From: Metopolophium dirhodum
Lineage: Eukaryota > Arthropoda > Insecta > Hemiptera > Aphididae
DNA: 64,000 bases
Direction of reading: 5' to 3'
Assembly (NCBI RefSeq): GCF_019925205.1
Contig: NC_083560.1
Coordinates: forward strand, 55,846,270-55,910,269
Shown here: one piece after another, positions 39,301 to 48,741 of the stretch
Layout: every line of letters starts with the position of its first letter
How positions within the stretch are numbered: position 1 is the stretch's first letter
Position numbers and translations under genes: made by a program
Notes under the pieces: model-generated
What the model was told of the DNA's origin: nothing
Seen by the model: only the letters and a program-made list of their open reading frames with translations
Databases searched by the model: none

Positions 39301-42300
39301 TGTATATATTTTGATTTTTCCCAATATAAATTTGCAGTCATATCATTTTTATAATTTATTGAACTTAATATTCTGAGCAGGATTTTGTTTTTTACTATCA
39401 TGTGCTTTATTTAGTAAATCTGTATATTTAATTATAATTTTTATAATTTTTATTAGTTTTTTTTTTTGGGCGGGGAGGGTGTTTTATAAGAATCAATGAG
39501 TACAACAAAAGTTTCATATAGCCTCTCTATAGATTAGAAATTGGACACAGATGGTACTTTAGAGAGGACATTTTGAAATTTGCCAGAAGTTTAAAAAAAT
39601 AAAATAAACTTCTGTTAAGTAAAATTACAGCATACCATTTTAACATGAATACATTTAATTTAGTATTATAACTTGAAAAAATGTTGACTTCTTTGTTTTA
39701 ATTCTTAAATTTTGACATTTTTATGTTGAAGTCTTTTAATTTGTTAAATATAAATTCAATCATGAGATTTGATCTACAATTTATATTATTATTAAATTTA
39801 CAATTTTTAATCAAGTATTTATAATAGTCTGTTGGAAGTAATTTATACTTATTGGAATAAAAATCAAGTGAGGAGACTATGAGTATATATAACAATAAAA
39901 CCTCAATAGTATATTTAACTACTTTTTTTTTGATAACTTTATTTTTTGAACTTTATTTGCATATATTAATAATGATTATAGATATTAATATGAATATGAA
40001 CATACATACATATAGGTACATACATATATAATTAATAACTCAATAAATTAATTTGATATTTAATTGTTTCACTATTTTATTTATATTTATCATATTGGGA
40101 TATGATATGTTGTGAATAGTGTGCAGGCTTCAATCGTTCAATTATTTTTGTTTTTGTAGGCCAAAGTTTGGGTTATGGTTTTGTTAACTACCATCGACCA
40201 GAAGATGCAGAAAAAGCAATTAATACTTTAAATGGACTAAGATTACAAAATAAAACAATTAAGGTACATTCTATTTTATACATATGTATCATATTAGTTA
40301 ATCAATGTCATAGAAATAAATTGTAATAAAAATAATTTAAGGTATCATTTGCAAGACCTAGTAGTGAAGCAATTAAAGGGGCTAATTTGTATGTCAGTGG
40401 TCTTCCAAAACATATGACTCAACAAGACCTTGAAAATTTATTTAGTCCTTATGGTCGGATAATAACATCAAGAATTTTATGTGATAATATGACTGGTGAG
40501 TTTAGTTTCATATTTTCATTATTTCATTGTTTGCCTTGAAATATTCTAATGGAAGAAATATTACTGATATGTTCACAGTGCGACAATTTGTAGGAAATAC
40601 TGGAGGAGATCATTCGCCGTGTAAGTTATTGATTTTAATAAAAGAATAATAGTTGAAATGTGATAATCAGTAATCACTTATTCTGACAAAAAATTCAAAT
40701 TAACTCACCAACATATTTTGTACTGTATTCAGAAACATATTTAAGTTTAAGTTAAATAAGTTAATCTGGAATAAATATAATTTTATATTGTTGATGCAAT
40801 TGTTCATAATTAGAATTTAATGAAAAAATATAATTCAATTTGTATTTATTATTATTATTTCTAAACAAAATATGAACTTATTATTTCACAAATATTCATA
40901 AAAAAAATCCATGTAAATTATTTTAGATAGTAAACTAAAAATAACTAAAACAAAATAGCTACATTAGATCTAAATCTAGTATAGTTCTAACTAGTAGTTA
41001 ATACTCAGAATAAAATGTTATATTTTTTACGTTAAAAAATTATTTATTTATTGCATATTATAGTCATAAAATACACTATAGTTAAAATTAGTTATATATA
41101 AATAAAAATAATAGCATTCTAAATAATTTATTGATACTAATAAAATTATTTTAAATTTCATTCTACAAAACTTATAACACACTATGATTTGTTATATTAC
41201 TATTTTGTATGATATCTCGACAACTTAATGTGTAAGTGGTCAAATGTGTTATACATTTTATTTACTACAATTTCTTTTTAGCAATTTCAAAAGGTGTTGG
41301 TTTTATAAGATTTGATCAAAGAATTGAAGCAGAACGAGCAATTCAAGAATTAAATGGAACTGTTCCCAAAGGTTCAACAGAATCAATTACTGTGAAGTTT
41401 GCCAACAATCCTAGTAGCAATAAAGCAGTACCTGCATTAGCAGCTTATTTAACTCCTCAAGGAGCTCGAAGGTTTGCTGCTGGCCCTATTCATCACCCTA
41501 CTGGGCGCTTCAGGTATATTCCACTCTCCCCTTTATCCAGGTATGACCATTTCTTCTCTTCATTTGTTTTACAGTGATATTATTAGAATCAATTCATTAA
41601 CAATTCATTTTAAATGTACCATTTTTTCAATAAAATTACTATTAAAGAAATTTAAATAATAATTTGGTTAGACAAAAAGGAAAAATATATTACGTTAAAT
41701 ATACATTTACAACAATAATATACCAGATATATAAAACACTTAAATTATAGTTGGATCAAAAAAATAAATGTTAATGACATAAGGTATACCTACAATTTAT
41801 CAATTAAAAAATTTAATTTTTGTATTTATTGACTAGGGGGAAATAAATTAAAAGACCTTATAGTTAAAATGTTAGGTTTTTCAAATAACAATATATTTAA
41901 TGTTCATTTAAATATAATAGTTAAGGATCTACAGTTAGATTTTTAAGGGAAGTATTTATTTTTTGTTTTTTTAATAATCACATCGTAAATTGGTTAATTA
42001 TACATTATTTAAACGCAAATTTTCTTTTGATGGTCTCTCGAGTGCTGTTCGTTCACTTTTACATATTTAAGATTGTAGTTAGTAATATATTTTTAATATA
42101 TTTTTCATAGGCACAAGCCCAAATAACAGTACTTAAATTCTAGTTAGCATTTTATTTTTATATCATAGTCAAAAATGTATTAATTAAAATTTATAATTTA
42201 CAATACTAATTATATTAATATTTTTAAGCATAAAAAAAGTTATCACATTTTGACATTTTAATTTTGACATCTTAAATAAAATGAGCGTATAATAGTGTTT

Positions 42301-45300
42301 TTGATCAATACATTTAAAATATATTTTATAATTACATACTTATTTATATAAATTATTCATAATATTGTTTTTAATATTTTAAAAATTAAATTTATAACTT
42401 ATTATGGTTTTTATTGAACTTTTCATAATAAATGTAATGAATCAATATAATATAAAATAATAAACCAATTTATATCCATATGCATAGTCAATTTATGTGT
42501 CACATTAGGCATGATAACATGTCTTATATGACACGTACTTGACTATGCATACGAAAATTAGTGTTCTAAGTTACAAAGACATAATACATAGAGATACACC
42601 GTATCTATGGTTCCATTTATTTTATGATGAATGTATATCTTTGTTTTAAAATACTCTTCTAATGTTCATTTATTTTATTTTCAAAATTATCAACTTTTAG
42701 TTAATAAAAATAATCTTTTTTAACTTTTTAATATGAAAAAAAAATTATTTCTACAAATATTTTAATAGAATAACCAGATTTAATGATATTGCACCTTTGA
42801 TTTTAATATCAAGATATATTTTACACATTTATTTAATAATTTTAAAAATATAATATAATATCCAAATTTTAGATTCTATAATGAAACATTGGTATGTTTT
42901 AACCCTACACTAAATTTTTCTCACAAATATAATATAAAATCTAATGCCTGAAATACTAACATTATATTTTAAACTGCTAACTGTGACTGTATACTGAACC
43001 TCTGGGCTCTAATTATATGTTAATTCATTATATTATGACTTATGTCTTTTAACTGCTTATTTAACAAAAGTCAAATTATTTATTTCTGTAAAATGATGGT
43101 CATATTTTATAATACATTTTACATTTTAATTTCATGCATAAATCACCCACCCTTCATTTGTTTTAACTTCATATTATTTACGTAATTATATTATTATTAA
43201 AGAACCAACATTTTCCTGATTATTTAAATTTTTATTAATTAGTGATTACAGTATTTTTTTTAAATTTATTATTCTTTAATATCATTAAATTTAGTATATT
43301 ATACTTTTATTTTGTCTTTTGTTTTTGTTTTTATTTTTTTTTTATTTTACAAAGTGTGGCAGCTTATAAATAGTGTTGTTTTACAATTTTATTTTATTTG
43401 ATTGCACATTATACTATTCTACATATACCAATATATTAATGTACATATCATAAAATTAATTTTTAGTAACTTAAGGGTTGATAAGTAATGTTGTTGTAAT
43501 GTTCTTTAAGTTTATAACAATATATGATTTAAATTGAAAAAATAAAAAACAATTTTAAATACTTTTGTTTATATATCAAGAAGTATTAAACTATACTTGC
43601 TTAAGTATAGTTTGAGTATTTAGAGATAATCATTACCAATATTAAATCAATTTTATAATATAAAAATTGGATTTTTTTCTATTATTTAATGCAATATTAA
43701 CTACTAAATTAATATATTTAAAATTACAGTTGAATTTTTTTCATTGAATATATAAGTTTAGTATTTAGATGATCACTGCTACAATGTAATTAATACATAT
43801 TAGTATAGTATTTACTCAAAATTCAACTTTAATGTGTACATACATTTCATTACTTGATAAATGCTTAAATTAAATACTATTATTCTGCTGGTATTTAATT
43901 AATATTATTTTAGTTTCATATTTTCATATTTGTATGTGTGTATTTACTATATTATTTAATTCCATTGAGTCTACAACCGTAAAGAACATTACAGCAAAGT
44001 ATTAGGGCTAGGAGGATTCAGTTCCAGTTGTGCGATAGTTAAATAAGTATTTCCTCTCAAATTAACCTATTTAGCATTGACATGATGTGTATTTCGATAT
44101 TTATGAAGTGGGTATATTCTATTAAATTTATCATTTTTTAAGCATAAATCAAATTGTTTATTTAAAAATTATTAATTGTATTTTTAATAAAATAACTAAC
44201 TCTTACTCCTAAAATTCCTTCGCGGATGATGGTCAAAATTATACTTTAATTCATAATTGACATTATTTGTTAATGATTTTAAAAATAATATTCATAATAA
44301 ATCAAAACTTGACTTAAAACTCAATAACCCAATCAATGGAGAGGAGAAATTGTTCATACCATTCCTGGATTTGTAGCAAAGTGTAATTTATAACCAATGG
44401 ATTGATGTATCACGAGATGGCATAGGTAATATATTTCCAATTATTTGTATTAAGTGCTGGTGAGCACACAAAATTGCTGGTAGGCAGAAATTATTTAAAT
44501 AGAGACACAATTTAATTTCGTTGTGCACATAGAACATAGTGAAACAAAGCTTATGTTTCATGTCGAAAGAGGGGGTATATAGTATTGTTCATTGATGTGC
44601 ATGTAATTATTGGCTTGTAAAAAAAAATCAAATTTATATATTTACCTTAAGATAGATTTTTTAAGTTGCTATTTATTTATTTTTGAATAAAAAATTAATT
44701 GTATTATGCATTATTATTATTTTATGTGTCAAACATATGAAAGGCACAGTTTGATTTATTTATTTTTGTATATAAATTAACTTTTTTGAATTTATTTTTT
44801 GCTTCATTTATAGAAAATATTTCTAATCAATGATAATAATGTTAAATATTTATTAAATGACATGAATAAAGATTATTTATTCAAGTATAATAGTTCATCG
44901 ATCGATTTTTAAGAAAATATTTTGTATTATTTTCCATGGATAAATAAAATTCTAACAATATGCTATCAACAAGATTTGTATCTACCTCCTTTTTTTGTTG
45001 CATCAAATAACTGTTGGAGATAACCATTTACAATTTATGTTTACTTGTAACTTAATATTTATTAAAGCTGCCGCTCATTGTACAATTTATTTTATATAGA
45101 ATTTATTGTTTTATAAATATATATAAATATATATTTATTATTTTTATTTTTATTTTGTTTTAGCACTGGAAAGACCATGCTAGCCATAAACAAAGGCTTA
45201 CAGAGGTCAGTATAGTTTCTTAAATAAGACTTCTAAACATAAAATAATGATAATTGTAGGTACATGGAAATCTAGGTCCATCCATTTAAAATGAATAATT

Positions 45301-48300
45301 AACATTTTCAACCTTAGAAAGTAGTATAAAAAGTAGCTCAGTACTAAATTATTTACTTCAAGCATATTGGTGAATATTTTTAAATAGATTGCCTAACGAT
45401 GACTAGATTGTGATATTTTAAAATGATAACCATTTTTTAGATTCTAAATGGATTAATGTTAATTGGTCTTACAATTATGTGTTTTTTTTTTCTATCTCTT
45501 GTCGCCTTCTAGAGCAGTAAATATGCCAACTTAATTGGGGTTTCTTGTAGCTAATTGGATATAGTTTTTCTTTTAAAACTCCGTAACATTTCTCAATAAT
45601 CTAGACATATTTTAAAAAATTACAGAGAAACATATCTATTTACACAACACCAGTTTTTGAATAAAATCGATTTCATTGTACCTAATTCAAAAACAAATAA
45701 TACATAAATTCTTTTAATTTAAATTACAATTATTTTAGTATTTTATAGACATAACTTAAAAAATATGTCTCAAAAAACTTTGAAATTGAATACAAGAATA
45801 TACTAATAATTTGTTATTAGCTTTTGAAAATAACATTTTGGAAATATCTATACATATGTTATGTAAACTTTAATAAAAATAGAAATTCAAATTAATACAA
45901 TTATAAAATATCCTTAAAATAAAGCCGATACACCTCCGCACAAAATTGTTATTCATATGGTATCATTAAATTTAAATTGAACTTTTATTATAGTAACCTA
46001 CTCAATATCTGAGGTCACTTAGAATCTGATATACAGCTAACGCTTCCCCTGATTTTCTTCTTATTTTTCTTCTGTGTTTGTTTAAATAATTTAAATATCA
46101 TAACAGCTTTTCCATGTAGAGTTAATTTAATTCAAAATTAATTTTATATAACCATCTAGTAAAAAATTCAATTATTTTTGTTAAATTTTTTCAACGGTCT
46201 AAGGCCTAAAATGTATTTAAATTAGATAATAATAGTTTACATGATTTAAGTGCATGGAATAAACATTAATATACCACTTAATACAAGCCAAGAGAGACCT
46301 GTTTAAATAAAATATAAACAAGTATAAGTTTTCCTGAAATAATAAAAAAGTATTATATAGTAAAACTTCCATATAACAGTCACTGAAGCAACATGAAATA
46401 ATAACCGCTATTTAGAGGTGACTGTTAAGGTTAACATGCAATACTTTCTGACGACCGCTAGATGTAAATTTAAAAAAAGATACATAATATTATGTACATA
46501 CTATAAAATGTATTTATAACATGTGCAACAATGAAAAGTTATTTACTATGTAGTTAAAAAACTAAAAATTTGTTAAATATTAGAATATAAAAACTGTATA
46601 ATGCATATTACAAAAATATTATAATTAAAAAAATTGAGTTTGTTCTAAAGTAATTTTATTAGTCAAAATAATTTTCTCTTTTTTTTTTTTACAAACCAAA
46701 ATCATTTTTGAAGAGAGTAAATTGCTAATTGTTTTTTATTTGATTCACAACTTTTTATAGTTTTCATTTTATTATTACCGTTAGATTTCCATGATTTTTA
46801 AACCGTATATTTATTTTTTATTAATTCGTTGGATTCAGTTATCTTTCTTCAAAATTTATATCTGCGAGAAATCATGTACTCACATTTACTTTTTTGAAAA
46901 AACCCAATAGCTAGTTTTTTTTTTTTTGAAGTTGGCCCACTGGGAGGTTTCTTCAATCGATTTTCCATGTCATTATTTCATTTTATCCATTATCATCAAT
47001 TAATAAGCTTATTGTTCAAACTTGTAATAGATAACTTAATAAACATTTTTTTGCAACGGTTAAGTGTTTTTTTTTTTGGCTGCCATTGAAACTATTTACT
47101 TTGAAACAATTTCAATTTCAATTGAACACTATAGAGTAACGAGTAATGAAACATGAAAAATACACAGACTTGCCATATTCATCAAGTTATGGTAAAAGTT
47201 TCATAAGATAACCAATAAATTGTCATAAATCATTTTAAAATAATTAATATTTTTCTATTTTGGATACTTATATTTTGACTGTTATTTAGAGTGCTTGCTA
47301 AATAGAAGTATAAATGTATTTTCCCCATAACACTTGACGGAATAAAACAAAGTTGCTGTTACATAGAGATGACCGTTTACGATTAACGGAAGTTTCATTG
47401 TAATATGTATACTTAAGTATATTGTAAAAAGTAATAATTCATTTTAAAATAAGGTATATAATAGAGTAAATATTTAACATTTAATTGTATATATAAAAGT
47501 CATGCTTTCTTTTAACTTTTATGTGGCATATTATATATTTAACATTTAATCTTTTAGTCTTAACTAAATCTTAATTTATCGAAAAATGTATTGATAGTTA
47601 TCTTAACAAGTATAATTAAATTTATTTTTTTCATTTAATTTTAGTATGTTCTGTAAAAGAACTTTTAAAATTAACCACAAAAATTAAAATTGTTGAATAA
47701 ACCTAATTCACTTTTTTTAAACCCAATTAACATTAAAATAGGTTTATGTGTAACATATATTTTATTGACTTAAATAAAGAAATATTTGAATTGTAATTGC
47801 AAATAAGACTTTTTTCATAAAAAATATCGAATAAAATATTAAAAATTATTTTAACTGTAGACCAGCAATTTAAGCTTTGTTAGGATTTTAATTTTTAACA
47901 GAAATTAAGTTGACATTGTTATATTAAAAATATATAGGTAGCATTAAACTTTGGAATAAAATATAAAGTTCATTAAATAAGTTATCATTAATTTAATAAA
48001 ATTAAAAGCATATCAATTATCAACAATAATTTAAAAAATAAATTATGTTGTTTTAAGGCCTAATCACACATAGAATTCCTGTGAACGTCACCATTTAATA
48101 ACTTTTTATCAAAACATTCTTTTATCATATCAGTTTAATTGAGTTTAATAGTTTTCATTTAAAATGTGAAATAATTTGAATATTTAATTAAATGTAATGA
48201 TTTAATTTTAGATACTCACCATTAGCCGGCGATCTGTTAGCAAACTCTATGTTACCTGGTAATTCAATGAATGGATCTGGCTGGTGCATATTTGTGTATA

Positions 48301-48741
48301 ACTTGGCGCCGGAAACAGAAGAAAATGTATTGTGGCAACTATTTGGTCCATTTGGTGCTGTACAGAGTGTTAAAGTTATTAGAGATTTGCAAACAAACAA
48401 ATGCAAAGGATTTGGATTTGTCACTATGACTAATTATGATGAAGCAGTTGTTGCCATTCAATCTCTTAATGGATATACGTTAGGCAACCGTGTACTTCAA
48501 GTATCGTTCAAAACCAATAAAGGTAAAAATGATATTAGCGATTTAGAATATTTATTTCGAAACAAAATTTAAAATGAATGAAAATAATATGTTGGTGTAC
48601 CGATGGTTAAGTGTAGAAAAACCGTTATATATAAAAAATCAATACGCGATATTATTATAATAATACATGTTATAATTTTTAGGCAAAGGAGATGCATCCA
48701 GTTTGTTAATGTCTCTTGCTGATTCATTAACTGACTGTTAA
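36126..48741 (+). CDS. fne: ELAV/Hu-family neuronal RNA-binding protein, three RRMs (spliced gene span)
   Basis: Predicted sequence-specific RNA-binding protein that would bind U/AU-rich RNA and control alternative splicing, polyadenylation site choice and mRNA stability in neurons. Constitutive exons 36126-36345, 40160-40263, 40342-40495, 41282-41513, 48212-48522 and 48683-48741 join in frame to 1080 nt (about 359 aa). RRM1 (about 36-113) has RNP2 LIVNYL and RNP1 LGYGFVNY. RRM2 (about 121-199) has LYVSGL and KGVGFIRF. RRM3 (about 261-339) has IFVYNL and KGFGFVTM. A hinge separates RRM2 from RRM3. The length and RRM-RRM-hinge-RRM layout are those of the ELAV family. The first of two adjacent ATGs (36126) is taken as the start because no earlier in-frame ATG is seen after the acceptor at 36040. 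Three microexons and an alternative donor add optional in-frame segments. The symbol is a family-level choice: elav, fne and Rbp9 orthology cannot be settled here. Confidence 0.93.
36346..40159 (+). other. Introns flanking the 15-nt microexon
   Basis: AT-rich intronic sequence of about 3.8 kb, interrupted only by the candidate microexon at 39047-39061. A fragment starting GCAGTGGCGTA at about 36951 resembles the end of the CAGTGGCG-type transposons seen elsewhere, without a visible partner end. Confidence 0.7.
39047..39061 (+). CDS. fne: Candidate 15-nt microexon in RRM1 (encodes a GSLPS-type insert)
   Basis: The exon GATCTCTTCCATCAG is preceded by a long T-rich tract ending CACAACAG and followed by GTACTG. 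It is exactly five codons in the correct phase. Inclusion changes VTG|QSLGYGF to VTGSLPSGQSLGYGF, placing five residues in the beta2-beta3 loop immediately before RNP1 of RRM1. Insertion of short peptides at this loop is compatible with the RRM fold. The donor is only moderate, so this is a prediction. A chance AG-15nt-GT in a 3.8-kb interval is possible, but its frame, phase and position all fit. Confidence 0.55.
40160..40263 (+). CDS. fne: ELAV gene exon: C-terminal half of RRM1
   Basis: The acceptor TTTTTGTAG ends at 40159 and the donor AAG|GTACAT is at 40263/40264. The 104-nt exon contains RNP1 of RRM1 (LGYGFVNY) and the last helix and strand, ending KTIK. It accepts phase 1 and leaves phase 0. 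The next intron is only 78 nt. Confidence 0.93.
40342..40495 (+). CDS. fne: ELAV gene exon: RRM1-RRM2 linker and first half of RRM2
   Basis: The acceptor TAATTTAAG ends at 40341 and the donor ACTG|GTGAGT is at 40495/40496. The 154-nt exon starts VSFARPSSE, the conserved end of RRM1 and short linker. It continues through RNP2 of RRM2 (LYVSGL) to ILCDNMT, leaving phase 1. Confidence 0.93.
40579..40620 (+). CDS. fne: 42-nt microexon in RRM2 (VRQFVGNTGGDHSP insert)
   Basis: The acceptor GTTCACAG ends at 40578 and a strong donor GT|GTAAGTT follows at 40620/40621. It adds 14 codons in phase. With it the loop reads DNMT-VRQFVGNTGGDHSPS-ISKGVGF; without it DNMT-A-ISKGVGF. It sits in the beta2-beta3 loop just before RNP1 of RRM2. 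Similar VRQF-starting inserts at this spot are known to me from other insect ELAV proteins, which supports a real, probably alternative, exon. Confidence 0.85.
41282..41513 (+). CDS. fne: ELAV gene exon: second half of RRM2 and start of hinge (short form)
   Basis: The acceptor TTTCTTTTTAG ends at 41281. The exon contains RNP1 of RRM2 (KGVGFIRF), the last helix and strand (ESITVKFANN) and the start of the hinge, ending HHPTGRF. The first donor is CAG|GTATAT at 41513/41514, leaving phase 2. A second donor 27 nt downstream gives a longer form. Confidence 0.92.
41514..41540 (+). CDS. fne: In-frame 27-nt extension by an alternative 5' splice site (hinge)
   Basis: CCAG|GTATGA at 41540/41541 is at least as good a donor as the upstream one at 41513. 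Using it adds nine codons, so the hinge reads FRYIPLSPLSR before YSPLAGD. The added stretch ends in the same CAG-type context and phase as the short form, so both can splice to the hinge microexon or directly to the RRM3 exon. Confidence 0.6.
41541..45163 (+). other. Intron before the hinge microexon
   Basis: 3.6 kb of AT-rich intron. It contains a pre-miRNA-like hairpin at 42477-42553 and dense U-rich tracts at both ends, which are plausible binding sites for ELAV-type proteins. Confidence 0.7.
42477..42553 (+). ncRNA. Pre-miRNA-like hairpin in an ELAV intron (candidate)
   Basis: The outer arms ATGCATAGTCAA and TTGACTATGCAT pair perfectly over 12 bp. After a TT/C internal loop, TATGTGTCA pairs with TGACACGTA over 9 bp with one G-U. 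The loop is about 26 nt and itself contains CATG...CATG. Size and shape fit a pre-miRNA. I recognise no known miRNA seed, so it could also be a chance or transposon hairpin. Confidence 0.35.
45164..45205 (+). CDS. fne: 42-nt hinge microexon (STGKTMLAINKGLQ)
   Basis: A U-rich tract ending TTTTGTTTTAG precedes 45164 and the donor AGAG|GTCAGT is at 45205/45206. The exon adds 14 codons in phase, giving RF-STGKTMLAINKGLQ-RYSPLAGD. A near-identical hinge peptide occurs in other insect ELAV-family proteins as I remember them. In Drosophila fne a mini-exon at this place is repressed by ELAV and changes nuclear localisation of the protein. The same role here is inferred, not shown. Confidence 0.88.
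45206..48211 (+). other. Intron between the hinge microexon and the RRM3 exon
   Basis: 3.0 kb of AT-rich intron. It contains the pogo-like element at 46358-47401 and, at about 45637-45695, a copy of a dispersed AT-rich repeat (CAACACCAGTTTTTGA core) also seen at 2080-2145 and 32575-32620. Confidence 0.65.
46358..47401. mobile_element. Decayed pogo/Tigger-like inverted-repeat element inside the ELAV intron
   Basis: The left end TATAGTAAAACTTCC is imperfectly repeated in reverse at the right end (CGGAAGTTTCATTGTAA). Subterminal words such as GAGGTGACTGTTA and AGATGACCGTTTA are also mirrored. The ends resemble pogo-type CAGTnAAAC termini flanked by TA. No transposase frame remains. The boundaries are approximate. 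Confidence 0.45.
48212..48522 (+). CDS. fne: ELAV gene exon: hinge end and RRM3
   Basis: The acceptor TTTAATTTTAG ends at 48211. The 311-nt exon starts RYSPLAGDLL and then carries all of RRM3: RNP2 IFVYNL, RNP1 KGFGFVTM and the terminal strand LQVSFKTNK. The donor AAAG|GTAAAA is weak. If the intron is retained, translation continues to a stop at 48570-48572 with a different tail (GKNDISDLEYLFRNKI). Confidence 0.93.
48683..48741 (+). CDS. fne: ELAV gene last coding exon (C-terminal tail)
   Basis: The acceptor ATAATTTTTAG ends at 48682. Joined to the RRM3 exon it gives the tail KGKGDASSLLMSLADSLTDC and a TAA at 48739-48741. The intron is only 160 nt. ELAV proteins usually end within a few residues of RRM3, so a tail of about 18 residues is longer than typical. 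Which C-terminus is used is open. Confidence 0.65.
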
